In this document: piece after piece, positions 1 through 12,000 of the stretch
Layout: every line of letters starts with the position of its first letter
How positions within the stretch are numbered: the first letter of the stretch is position 1
DNA from: Trachelipus rathkii
Taxonomy: Eukaryota; Arthropoda; Malacostraca; Isopoda; Trachelipodidae
Reading direction: 5' to 3'
NCBI GenBank assembly: GCA_015478945.1
Contig: JABUQX010014218.1
Coordinates: forward strand, 1-64,000
DNA length: 64,000 nucleotides
Made by a program: the position numbers and the translations under genes
The notes under the pieces: model-generated
Told to the model about the DNA's origin: nothing
What the model saw: only the letters and a program-made list of their open reading frames with translations
Database searches by the model: none

Positions 1-679
1 ATAAAATAAGCAAAATAGAAGTGATATATATATAACTAGAGATTAAACTTTTTCACCTCAACAGTTTAGGGTAAAGTTGAAATATATAATCAAATATATA
101 TATTAATTTTATGCATTATATATATAAATTTATATTAATACTTAATCCACTAAGAGCTTGGAATATGATTTAATAAATTAATATTATATAATAATACTAC
201 TACCATATTCCTATAATATAAATTAAAAATTATAGACTCAAACTTCATATGGATATAGTAACATTAATTTGGTTCTGGTTTTTAGTTTCTGATGAATTAT
301 AACTGGAATGGAGATAAATAAAGTAAATATATCTAAAGGCAAAGAGTAATATAAAATACCTAAAATTATCAAAATAATCTAAATTTAAGAATTAGAGATT
401 TATTTTTTTTAATTTTGAGTCCAACATTTTTATTTATATTAAGATAATAGTTACATATGTATATGAATAAAGAAAAAAGGTTTTGGTGTCAGAGAGAGTA
501 TTCACAACTGAGTTACTATAAGTAAATAAATGTTTATTAAGATTAAATTGTTTTTATTAACAATAATATATCATATATAATATTTAAATAATAATATTAG
601 TAAATATTTATTATAATATGTATTTAATATATGAGTGAACGTAAATACGTCAGGTAGTTATAATGACACCGAGAGCGTG
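1..679. other. AT-rich sequence, no gene seen
   Basis: AT-rich with short TATATA runs and no recognisable coding or RNA gene. It probably belongs to the upstream end of the satellite array that becomes recognisable from about 680, since the next modules follow the array's normal order. Confidence 0.5.
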
Positions 680-1080
680 AAGGTTTCTTGACGCCTCAAT
701 TGTGAAAAAAAGCTCGCTTAAATAATCTATATTTGCTATCATACATCTTACCGAAGAAAATATATCAAAAGCTATAGCCACATAATTAATTACATTGAGA
801 CGCGAATCTCCCACAAGATCGTATAGCGTAAAAGTGGGGATCAATTTAATAGATTTCTTTACGTCTGAATATTATAATTTAAGAATTGATAATTTCGAGA
901 TAAATATTAAGTTAATCACATAACATATAATATGTTATTTTATATTTCCTATATTAATATATATATACTAATTTATCCTCAATAAATAACTATTATACGT
1001 GAATTACTTTTTTACCGTTATCAAATCATACGAACTAGTGACGTATAAATATATATAAATTTCGTAATTACTTATTATTG
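680..1080 (+). repeat. Partial monomer 0 of the left array (C copy before A)
   Basis: AAGCTCGCTTAAAT near 712, and 'cccacaagatcg...gtggggatc' followed by 'agatttctttacg' near 810-865, match the order of landmarks in module C. It lies about 370 bp before module A, the same offset as in later monomers. An open frame on the minus strand here (650-844) is a by-product of the repeat. Confidence 0.6.
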
Positions 1081-3031
1081 AGCGCGATCCTCGGAGGGAA
1101 TCAATCGAGGCCGGGTTTCCTCAGTAGCGCTTAGTCACTAATAATTATATACATAACGTTTTTCAGAGATATAAAAAACGACCTAGAAGACATTACAAAC
1201 TGCTAATATTTTCAAGGATTGAAAATAAAAATATATAGGTATTATATAATTAGTTTTATTATAATTTGAATAATTATATATCTAGTAAAACTCTTGTTTT
1301 AATACATTTCATATATATATATTTGAAAGACAAAAAATTTATTTTAATTATATTATATACAGATGATAGAACATTATTTTTTGAGTATCAAGTGATACTC
1401 TGATTTTAATGAACCATTTTTGAAGTGCACTTATAACTAACTGAGTACCATAACCAATCTGACATATGATCATGCACATTTTTTCGACCTTGCACTGAGC
1501 TATAGAAAAGGAGTAGGATTAATCATAAATCGCGTAAGAGTTTCACATTTTTATTTTTTAGAGGCTTGTTTAACAGAAACTAACTGTCTACCCACTAGTA
1601 GTTAGGCAACTGAGTTAGGACGATGACTTTCCTGATAAATAATGGTACGAAGTACCCAGAGTGAACATAATTAATTTTTATTATTATATATTTTTTTATA
1701 ATTTTAGATTCTATAATCATCACATTTATTGCATAATAGAAAAATAGAATTATAATGGAGACTATAAACTATAATAAAAATTAATATAAATAAATATTAG
1801 TATAGAATCATATTAAACATTGGTTAAGTAATAATAAATAAACTTTTTATAAGTTTAAAATTTTTATACCAATATATGCATAACTTATTTTATTAATATC
1901 TTCTTAAAGAAAACAGTTGTACGTAAATATTATTTTTTTTTTGTTTCTCTCAGAAAAAACTCGCTTAAGGAAAACAAAAACTTTATATAAGCCTACTCTT
2001 CATCACAGAAAGTACAGCACAAACGATAACTGTGAACTCAAAACCTTAATATTTTATTTAACCCTGTTAATTTATTTTATTTAAAAGTGTAGCCATAAGG
2101 ATATTGCTACAACAGCCTATAAAAGAAGTTTTTATAAATTGTGAACATGGTTAAAGAATAAATAAAGATACTCTACGAAAATTAGAATTACCATCTAGTG
2201 CCAGTGAGAGGTGAAATTTATAAGGAAGTTCTAAATAATATATAAAACTTAATAAATACAAAGAATGATTTATTATTTAAATTTTAAGAGACATCTTGAA
2301 TTATATATATATGGTATAAAATATATATAGAGAAAAGCTGGATTTATATATATAAAAAAGGTAAATAAATATAATTATTTTATTATAGTCATATAATTTG
2401 ATAACCTAGTTTTATTATAAGGAATTCTAAGAAAGTAGGTAACTGAGACCATACATTTGGAACGTCTAATATATAATAATAAGATCTATAGTATTAATAG
2501 AACCAGAATACAGTAAAATATATATAAAGCAGATGAAGGCTCTATTGGTTTACAATTGAATGTTATCTTAAAGATAATATATATAATATAGGTGTCATTA
2601 TATATATTTAAAGTGATAAACTCCTCTTATTGAGAAAGATGAAGCCATATTGGCACAGTCCTTTAGAAAATAGAGTACTCTGTTCTCATGTGAAAGAAAA
2701 CGAGAAAATTTTTTTTGCTGATACATCTACGTTCGAAGTAACAAGAAGGAAACGCAATTTTTTGTGTGCTCTACTGATCGAAGAAAGTAAGTGGGGGACC
2801 ATTTGAAGAATTTTTTTCTAATTACGTAGATATATTATATTTAGGAATTGATATTATAGTTAGGATTATTATGGCTTAGTTTTAGGACATAATAAGTTTC
2901 CCTTTCTTGCTGTAATATTATATCTTAATTTATTCTCTAATTCTCTCTAATCTATAAACTTTAATCCGTTGAATCTTAGTTTTGTTTTTTACCTCAAATA
3001 TACGATTTAGGTGGGACGTTCGATAATTATA
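1081..3031 (+). repeat. Monomer 1 of the left array
   Basis: Module A (GATCCTCGG...TCAATCGAGGCCGGG) lies at 1081-1130. Module B is not recognisable here. The second C copy is near 1945-2080 (TCGCTTAAGG) and the pre-A C copy is at 2690-2815 (strongly diverged, ending GTGGGGGACC and a T-rich ACG stretch). This is the most diverged full monomer of the array. Confidence 0.65.
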
Positions 3032-5085
3032 CGAGACGATCTCTCGAGAGTTAGGGGATTTCTAATCGAGGCCGGTTGTTATCCCTCTACTGTAATAGTT
3101 TTGCGTCTTACTTACTATTACGAGCGCACTCAAAACTAAGAGGGAAATGACGTTAATAGATTAATCCAAATATTTGATAAATAATCAGACCTATTAATAC
3201 GAACGATATAATTAAACGGCGATAATTTTCAGTAAATAGATGATGCTAAAGTATATAATCGTAAGGAGTCGTTAATTAGTTTATTAACTATATGTTACGT
3301 TTTAAATTTCTGTTACTATTAAAATTTTAAGTAACGACAAAGATTATATAAATAAATATAAGTATAAAATTATTGAAAAATAAAAATATTTCAAAATTTT
3401 TTCAGAGGTCGACTTCTTTTGGAGAGACGATTTTGAGATTAATAGAAACCTTTTGAGTTTAATAAAAACTTGATTATCAGATGAAACGTCCACTACATTG
3501 GTATACTAATTATAACGCTTAACAGACGTTCTCAATATAAGCGTAAAAATATTGGATCTATAAATCGCTGTAGTATCATTATATTTGGGATTATAAATTA
3601 GATAAAAAGATCACTATAATGACGGCAGACGTTTTACCGAGTGTATATGGGGATAATCGATCGATTGGAATTAATTTTAATTTTTTATTTAAATTTAGTT
3701 ACCCCTTAATAAAATTTATATCGATAGAATAATGGAATCTTATTAAGGAGACTAAACTAATTAAATAAAAAAAATTTAATATTAAATATAATTATAGTAT
3801 TAATATGAATCATGAATAAATAATTATACGAATTATAGAAAAAATTAGTAAGAAGAAATAAAATACAATATCCATATGTATAATATTATGATGCAAATTT
3901 TAAAGTCTTTTTTCCGAAGTAAAATTAAATTTTATTTTTATTGAGTATTTTCTCTCGGGAAAAATAAACTCGCTTAAGGAACAAAAATTTTATTTTGGCA
4001 CCCTATCTCCTTATCTGAAAAGTAAGCGTTAACAGTTCATATTTTCGTGCCCCGAGTCCGAATACAGTATGGAGGGTACTTCTTTATATATTTTTTGGTA
4101 TACGTTATTACTTTACTTTAAAAGTGGTAGAATAAAATACGCTTCAAACAGCCTATTAATGCAATGGGGTCCGTACGCGTAAGTTATACTATATAATATC
4201 CCATTTTTGTTATAGTTATCTTAAAAAATTAATTATTTCATAGAAAAATCTCGAAGGAAAAAACTTTATTATGGTATTGGAAAAACTACCATAATTAATG
4301 AAAATAACCAAAAACATACTACACTATATATATAATACTTTTATTTATTTAATATATATAATTTATAATTATAAATTAATTTTGTTTAACTATCATAAGA
4401 TATAGGATTAATAAGGGAATTTATAAATAAAGAGGAGGGTATTATCATACTTAGTCTATTTTCGTAAACCTAGGGCTATAATGTTAAGGCACTTATCTTA
4501 AATTAATAATTTATTCTATAATGATATAATATATATATATATAAATTTTAGAATAATATAGTCAAAGTGAATCTGCATATTGAATAGTCCATTAATTGAA
4601 CATCATTAATGGTAATAAAATTAACTAATAGAGGAAAACCGTCTATTACATTATTAATACATATTATCATTTCTATATATAATACTAAATATAAAATTGG
4701 ATAAAAGTAGACAACCATTGCCCCTACACATAGAAAAAGAAATCTCGCTTAATACGAAAGAAAAATTTATTTTTAAACAATTCTCCCGAGAAGTAGAAAA
4801 AGTTACTGTATTGTGATGCCCACACGAAGCGATAGTTGGGGACATCTTAAGATTTTTTACGGTCGATCTACTGTTGTGAATATTAGGAATAGTATTTGTA
4901 TTTTTATAGCGTTATTGTGTTATCACATATCATTATTGTTTATTTTATACTATGGATAATCTATTAATAATAAATCGTTTTGTGTGCATTATACATTTGT
5001 GTTTCCTTTATGTTTATTTTTACCATATATCAAAATACTTAAGACCTAGTGAGCGTTTATCTGTAAATTTAACTCATATTTATAT
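3032..5085 (+). repeat. Monomer 2 of the left array
   Basis: Module A at 3032-3095 (ATCGAGGCCGG). Module B at 3390-3580 (TTCAGAGGTCGACTTC, GGAGAGACGATTTTGA, CTTTTGAG). C at 3950-4080 with GTGCCCCGAG and GGAGGGTACT. D at 4115-4270 (AAAATACGCTTCAAACAGCC, ATGGGGTCCGT). Second C at 4730-4860. All modules are present in order, so this is the best copy for defining the monomer. Confidence 0.75.
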
Positions 5086-7329
5086 GAGACGTATCTCCGG
5101 AAGGGGATCAATCGAGGCCAGGTTTCCTCAACAAACGTATAAATAATAAGACGTAATATAATAATAATAGATTTGAAGTTTGTAAATTTTACAATGAAAA
5201 ATAGCTTCAATTCTCTAACAGTGGATGTTTACGGGGAATAGATCACAAATTGTTTATTAATTTTTATTTATAGTTTAAGTTTATTCTGTACCGTTATAAG
5301 TCGAAGGTATAAGTTCAAAATGTTAAAATTATGAAAGAACAAAAATTTTCTAATTTTTTTCACCTTCTGATTGTTGAACAAGCGAATTTTATGATTTATG
5401 ACTTTTTCGAGTTATATATATATAAGATGTTCCGATTGAAATATTAAACATAGTAGGAACTATATTATTATTATACGACTTAATAAGAGATGATTTGTCT
5501 AAGCGTACATATTGATAATGGAATTTATAAAACGCGGAAAAGTAAAGCGATGAGATAGTATTATTAGTAAATTTTATTGGAGCTTGGTATTAATACGAAA
5601 TCACGTCCACTATATGACGAGGACGTTTTCGAGGTAAATGGGGCACGTGATAAGCAATAATTATTTTTATTATGTTTTTAATTTGTTTAAATATTAAATA
5701 GTTTCTAAGCTATCCTCACTGTTTGACAGTATTATTAAATTTGTAATAATTACATTAAAAGTTGAATCGGTTTCCCTGATATGAAATCTAAATCTTGAAC
5801 AACAATTATATTATATAAAATAAATATTTACTAAATCTAGGCTAGATGATAGAGATGGAGTCATGATAGGAGGATATTCATAGTTAAGAGACTTGCTAAG
5901 AAAAATATTTTAAGGATACGAATGAAAAGAATAATCCACAAATACACAATATGTAATACACTTAATATATCAATACACCTTCTCCACATAACCTTAAGTA
6001 TGTTACGGTAAGATCTCCCGAGCTATTTTGTTATTTTTAGTTTTCACATCTTCGGGAATTAACACTCTGCTTAGGACAAGTGAACAAAAGGTTTACTTTG
6101 CCCTTCAACTCCTGAAAACGTAGAGAGCTAAAGTTATTTCGTTGCGGCCCGAGTGAACGTAGAATGGGTTAAACCTTTGTAATATATTAAAGTATATGGT
6201 GCGGTGCGTTGCTGTTCAGAAACTACTGAAGAAGGAGCTGCGTTTACGCAAAATCAATCGCTCAAAAGCTATAAATCAACTGTGTAGATGGGACTTGTGC
6301 GTACGTTTTTAATTAAATTAAATTGTTTTTGTAATTAATTATAATATTCCAATAAATTATTGTCTTCATAATTGATAATATTTTTAAAAGTTCTGGTAGC
6401 CTCACTTGTAAGAGTATTATTTGAAATAATATTTAATTTAATGTTAAAGAAGTAATTTGAAATTTTAGTTATTTTTTAGCGATATTAAGAATATATCAGT
6501 TGGGATATTTTTCATTCTATGGATTTATATAGTAGATAGAGTAAAGAATATAGATAATTCTATTAATATTTATTATATATTGAGTAAAATGTAGAGGTGA
6601 TATTGGTTTATTTTGGTGCTAAAAGAAATTGTAGTGAAGTTTGAACTTCTACTGATTTATATATTACTAAAGTTAATATCAATTTATTTTTGGGTGCTTT
6701 CGCACATGTGAAATTGATGAGAATTCCTAAGTCTTAACCAAACTATTATAAATGAAACAAGTGTGAATGTCATATTATATAAATGAAATTATGATCATAA
6801 AAATAAAATTGGAAACTCATTTTTCCGAGAACCAGTTTAAAATAAGTTTTGAAATAATAACCCTCTAATTTGACATTATTCTCACTTTAGTAGTAATACT
6901 TAATACAATTTTGTATATATATAGTAAATATTAGTGTGATAATTGATTACTATTAGTACTTGATACTAAATAAATATAATAGTATATATTAAAGTACCCT
7001 TGTCCCTCGAAAAAAAAACATTACGCTTAAAAGAAATAACGAAAACTTATGTTGCAACATACTCCGAAGAGAGTAAAAAAGTTTACGTATTATTTGTGCC
7101 CCGATTCGAAGCGTAAGTTGGGGTACATATTAAAAGATTATCTTTAGTTAGCATATTTATAATTAGCCTATTATGATTGGAGTGTAATTTCACCATATCA
7201 TTAATTGTTATTATTTTTTATCTAATGTTCTTATAATAATTTTCCTAATTATTCATCATATACTTTATCCGTGAAACTTTTGTTTATTCCTCCCAAAATA
7301 TAACGATAGTAGACGTGTTCGTATTACCT
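5086..7329 (+). repeat. Monomer 3 of the left array
   Basis: Module A at 5086-5130 (GGGGATCAATCGAGGCCAGG). TTATAAGTCGAAGGT near 5294. Degenerate B at about 5350-5560. C at 6030-6180, D-like sequence to about 6300, then 500-600 bp of AT-rich sequence, and the second C at 7000-7140 (GTGCCCCGA, then GTTGGGGTAC). The small plus-strand frame at 4952-5146 overlaps module A and is not a gene. Confidence 0.7.
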
Positions 7330-8060
7330 AGAGAACGATCCTCGGAGAGGGATCAATTGAGGCCGGGTTTTCCTCTACGGCTCTACAACTATCTACGGAC
7401 GTCTCTATAAATATAATTGAATCAGTTTCTCTACGATACCATAAAAAGACCTCACGAACGATCACAATACGGCAATAATTATTTCAGGTAATGAACCTAT
7501 CGATTAAAGCGATATAATTATTTATTATAGTGACTAGTTATATCTGTACACTTTATATAAGTCGAAAGTAATATACAGTTTAAAATATGAAATAAATAAA
7601 TTTACAATTTTTTCAGAGGTCGACTCTTTTGGAGAGCGATTTTGATTTAGACCTTTTGAGGTATTAAACGGTATCCGATGAATACGTCACACTATTGAGA
7701 CTATTATTACTGATCATATATACGAACGATTCTTAAGCGTAAAAAATAATGGAATTCTATAAAATCGCGTAGAGTCATTTATTTTATGGACTTTTGACAC
7801 GATCTCCTGATAAAGTAGAATGGAGTTAAAGCAGGTTGAGTGTTCGGTGGCCCCGGAGGTTGAAGCCGTGATGGAGGGTACTTACATATTTGTTTTTACG
7901 TTTAATTACATTTAAGCGTGATAGGCATAAAAATACGCTCCAAAGCCTAATAAGGTAAATGGGGTCGTGCGTAAGGTTGTGCTTAATTAATGTTTTATTA
8001 GGATCACCTCCTAAACATTATTTTCATAGAAAACTCGAATTAAAAGGGATGAACTAATAA
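7330..8060 (+). repeat. Truncated monomer 4 of the left array
   Basis: Module A at 7330-7380, AAGTCGAAAG near 7561, well preserved B at 7610-7780 (TCAGAGGTCGACTCTTTTGG), the 3' half of C near 7800-7890 (GGAGGGTACTTAC) and D at 7915-8055 (AAATACGCTCCAAAGCC, ATGGGGTCGTGCGTAAG). The array then stops at an AT block, after which C and D modules appear in the opposite orientation. Confidence 0.75.
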
Positions 8061-8335
8061 TTAAAAAAAGATTAATATGATATATTATAATATATTTATA
8101 TATTAATATATATAATAAATATATTTAATATGAAAGATTAATTATATTATATTAATTATATAATATATATAGAATATAGTAGTATATATTAATATAAATA
8201 TATTATTATAATATATAATATATTTATATATAATTTTTATATTTTATTAATATATATTTAATATATTATATATTTTTTATATATATATAATATATATATA
8301 TTATTTATATATAATTTAATATTAATAATAATATT
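8061..8335. repeat. AT-only low-complexity block at an orientation switch
   Basis: Almost pure A/T (TATATTAATATA-type) sequence. It separates the direct array on its left from inverted C/D modules on its right. It could be a breakpoint, a collapsed microsatellite or simple expansion. Confidence 0.7.
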
Positions 8336-10480
8336 ATTATAAGCTTTTCGATCGGCGGCTACAATAACTGGTTACTTTTACTTTCGGAGATGATTGCAAA
8401 ATAATAAATTTTCGTTCCTTAAGCTGAAGTGTTATATCATGTGGAAGTGTAATATATTATAATATTATAAATTATTTTTATAGTTTAGTCTCCAATAAAT
8501 TCAGTTTTCTACGAAAATCAAATTTTAGAGGTAACAAACAAAAATTTTGTTTAAAATAACCAAATATCGCACGACCGCCATATTCCGCTAGAAAAAAATA
8601 ATTATATGATATTGTGAATTCAGTTGTAAAATCAATTCTTATTATATACATATACGACGTAAAAAAATCTTTAAGGATCCCCCTATACGCTTCGATCGGC
8701 ACAAATTAACTGCTAACTTTTTACTTCTCGGGTAAGATGTATGCAAAATATAAATTTTTTCTTTCATATATAGGATTTTTTTTTTTACTCAGGACTATGT
8801 ACTAATTAATATATATTATTTTAATTTTTTATAATTAGTTCTCCACTAAATTCAGTTTTCTAACGAAAATAATTTTAGAGGTAACTAAACCAATAAATAA
8901 TTTAAAAAACAACGCACATGCCATTTCCTATAGGCTTTAAGAGTTTTTTTTTCACTATAGATGATATGATAATTATTAGGACTTCTAGAAAAATTTAAAG
9001 AACGAAAAGTAAAAAAAAATAATTCAAATAATTGTGTAAATAAACTGATATATTATCAAATTATTAGAGTGGATTTCCAGAGTATTTTTTTTGGTTTCTC
9101 ATCGGGAAAAAAACTCGCATAAGGAACAAAAAATTTATTTTGCACCATTCTCCACGATGAAGTAGAATGAGTAACGTATTTCGAGTAGCTCTGTCAAACT
9201 GTCAATCAATTTCTTGCTTAAACCTTTAAGATTTTTTTAACATTAAATTTTATTAATTATATATATTTTTTCAAAATTTAATATTTTTTCATTAGTTTAT
9301 AAAAGGTGTATTTGTCAAGATTTCTACTGCAATAAAATAAATTTTTATAAGGTATCTAAAATTTAAAATAAACAAAAATAATTGCACAACGACGCCCACA
9401 TTTACTAGCGAGAAACTCGTGTTATCAATATAGTGAGTTTATCGTTAAAAGCTCAGAATAAATGACTACGCATTTAAAATCCATTTTTTTTTTAACGCTC
9501 GACTTACGTTTTAAATTACAAATAAGTGTACCCAATAGGCCATTCCATCGAAGCCGTCCATTTTTCAACCGGTAGTATTCAAAATCGTCTCTCACCAAAA
9601 GTCTAAACCCACGAGGGAAAGTTTTTAAGAATTTTTTATTTTTAATATTTTGTACATTAGACATTCGACTTATAAACTAGTACAGTAAAAACCTCACTCT
9701 AAATAAAATTTAAACGTTAATCAGATCTCCTTTATAATTCAGTTTTCTATCAAAAATTAAATTTTTTAGAGGTAACTAAACAAAAATAATTAAAAAATCG
9801 CACGACGCCATTTCTATTAGGCTTTAAGGCGATTTTTCTGCTTAAGCAGATGATTAGATATTTAATTAAAACTTTAAGAAAAATTAAGAGATACGAAGAA
9901 AATAAAAATATCCAATATAATTGAAATAACAGATATTTTACCATTCTTACAGACTTTAGATTCGTATTTTTTTATGGGGGAGTTCTCTTCGGGAAAATAT
10001 ACAACACGCTTAGAAAAAAGAAATAAACAATTATATATTAATATGTGAATACCTGAATATCAATTATTTATATATATTTATAATCGACTAAAAGAAATCT
10101 GTTAAAATGGTCCTCATTATACCTGTGCTTCGATCGGTCTGCAAAATAATCGTACGTTATCGCCATATCGGAAGGTATGATAAAAATAATTTTTTCGTTA
10201 TCCTTAAGTTGATGTTTTTTTTTCGAAGAGGCAAGGGCTTGGCAATAGTAATATGATTTTTTTAAAATTTAGTCTCCCTTAAATTACATATTTTTTTCCG
10301 AATAATATTTTTTTAGATGAGGTAACTAAACTAAAAATAATAAAAAAAAACCGCAAGACGTCACCAATTTTACTATAGGTTTTAAAGCGATTTTTTTGCT
10401 AACAGATGTATGATAATTTAATTAAAGGACTTTAAAGAAAATTAGAAAGAAGATAAAAAAATTGATTATATTAGTGAATA
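8336..10480. repeat. Cluster of C and D modules, partly inverted, ~350-bp spacing
   Basis: Minus-oriented C begins near 8345 and again near 8690 (CGCTTCGATCGGCAC). Between and after them D modules at about 8480-8600 and 8840-8940 repeat at the same ~350-bp step (CAGTTTTCTA, TTTTAGAGGTAAC, GCACGACCGCC). Further D copies are at 9725-9850 and 10265-10400. Plus-oriented C follows D at 9090-9235 and 9960-10015, and minus-oriented C lies at 10130-10220. So D modules sit between C modules of opposite orientation. Small minus-strand frames at 8478-8702, 9425-9664 and 9750-9944 fall within or next to these repeats and look like shadows. Confidence 0.65.
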
Positions 10481-10499
10481 ATTTATTATTATCAATAAT

Positions 10500-11235
10500 C
10501 TTTTACAGTCTTAAATTCCGTAAATTTTTTTTTTGTTTCTCGGGTAAATATATCCCGAAGAAGTAGAGAGTACCGTTATTTCGTGCCCCGAGCGAACTGT
10601 AGGAGGGTACCCTCAAGATTTTTTTACGTGTACCAACTAAACGACAAGTATATTATTTAATATAAATATTTTTTTTTTTAGATTTATGTCATTGCACTTT
10701 GCCAAAATTATTGGATAAAAAATAATTTTTATAAGGTATACATTAAATAAAATAAATAATAATACCAATATTAAAAAAGAGCCCTTAGCAAAAATCAATT
10801 AATTTTTGTTATCCTTAAAGGAGTTTTATTAATCCGATCATACATAATTGTTATTTTTTTCTAATGATTCTTAATTTCGCATTTCTTGTATAGTATTACC
10901 AGAGACGATCCTCGTATGGGTGAAATCGAGGCAGGGTTTCCTCTACTGCGATCTATATAACTAAATTATGACGTATTCTCGAATTTACTATAAACTCACG
11001 ACGCTCAAACGATCTAACGCAATTATTCAGGAGACTGAAAGCTATATCGTTAAGGTATTAATTATTATTGATAATGACGTTTATTCTGTAACGGTTTTAT
11101 AATGTCGAAGGTCTAAGTCAAATTAATGAAAAAAAATTGGTGAGATAAACTATAAAAAAATAATATATATATATTAATGTTAGGTTTAAGTATACAATTA
11201 TAAATATTGACGTTCAGAATCTTAAATTAATATTT
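10500..11235 (+). repeat. Partial direct monomer (C-A-AAGTCGAA order)
   Basis: C at 10530-10630 (GTGCCCCGAGCG, GGAGGGTACC, AAGATTTTTTTACG), module A at 10900-10950 (GATCCTCG...AAATCGAGGC), and 'tgtcgaaggt' near 11104. Spacing between C and A (~370 bp) equals that of the left array, so this is another monomer in the same direction, interrupted before B. Confidence 0.65.
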
Positions 11236-11239
11236 TACA

Positions 11240-11560
11240 TCAAACGCTTCGAGATCGGTAGGCACGAAATTATATACGTTTATATAATTTTTTAACTTCT
11301 CTAGGGAAGATGATGCATAAATAATTTTATAGTATCCTTAAGCACGAACTTTTTTTTACGAGGACAACCATAAAAAAGTTTCTGGAATCTAAGTCATATA
11401 ATAAATGAGATATTCAGGTATACACATAACGGGAAATGGGCTACGGTTGTAAACGCTTGTTTTTTTAAATTCTTTTTGTTAGTTACCTTCACTAACATTT
11501 ATTATTTTCGTAGAAAATTGAATTTTTGGGAGACTAATCTACAAAAATTAATAATGTTTT
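11240..11560. repeat. Inverted C joined to forward D
   Basis: C in minus orientation at about 11245-11370 (CGCTTCGAGATCGG...ACTTCTC, then CCTTAAGC), followed by D in plus orientation at 11430-11555 (ATGGGCTACGGTTGTAA, TAGAAAATTGAATTTTTGGG). In intact monomers C and D point the same way, so this is a rearranged junction. Confidence 0.5.
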
Positions 11561-11574
11561 TTTTTTTTAAATTA

Positions 11575-12000
11575 CATTATTTTGCTTGAATAATAAAAAA
11601 AAATTAATATGTTAATCTTTTAGAAGTTTAATTAGTAAAGAATTGATTAATTGATTAAATGTATATATTTTTCGTTGTTTTTATTAAAAAGATTTGCTGA
11701 TAAACAAAAATAAAATCAATATATTAAGTATATATTTTCGAATTTAATTTTTTTCGCAGTGCGATATTTGAATATAAATAAAATTATTTCAGTGTTTTTT
11801 AAAAACTGTTTGCTTGATTATACAATAAAAAATATATTTAAATATATATTAGAATTTATTTTTATAACCGATTATGATAAATAAAATTATTATTAGTTTT
11901 GTTAAAATACTTTTTGCTCAGCTAATATAAAAAAAAAATTATATTTTATATATTTCGAAATTTAATTTTCAAGTAAGCAGATTTTTGTTTAACATAACTA
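11575..12000. repeat. ~110-bp AT-rich tandem repeat, four units
   Basis: Units begin with TTTGCT near 11580, 11692, 11810 and 11913. Each continues with an A-rich run, a TATATT segment, 'tttcgaatttaatttt'-like sequence, then GATTA/GATAAATAAAATTATT and a T-rich AAAACTG/AAAATAC end. It is unrelated to modules A-D as far as I can see. No coding potential. Confidence 0.6.

Larger units (their letters stand above)
680..8060 (+). repeat. Direct tandem array of ~2.0-2.2 kb composite monomers (left arm)
   Basis: Four successive copies of module A start near 1081, 3032, 5086 and 7330, spaced 1951, 2054 and 2244 bp. Module C occurs twice per monomer. The copy before A is near 700, 2690, 4735 and 7005; the copy after B is near 1945, 3950, 6030 and 7800. 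Both series have nearly the same period as A. C is recognised by CTCGCTTA, then about 100 bp later GCCCCGA and a GGGTAC or GGGGAC box, then AAGATTTTTTACG. The repeated order of several modules at one period shows a long-monomer tandem array and not scattered insertions. Copies differ by many single-base indels. I do not recognise the family. It has no visible transposase or RT and no coding potential, so satellite or tandemly amplified non-autonomous element are both possible. Confidence 0.8.

Noticed and set aside
680..11000. Regularly spaced repeats considered as a CRISPR array
   Set aside because: Spacing is about 2 kb, repeats are long and diverged, and the DNA is clearly eukaryotic with no cas genes.
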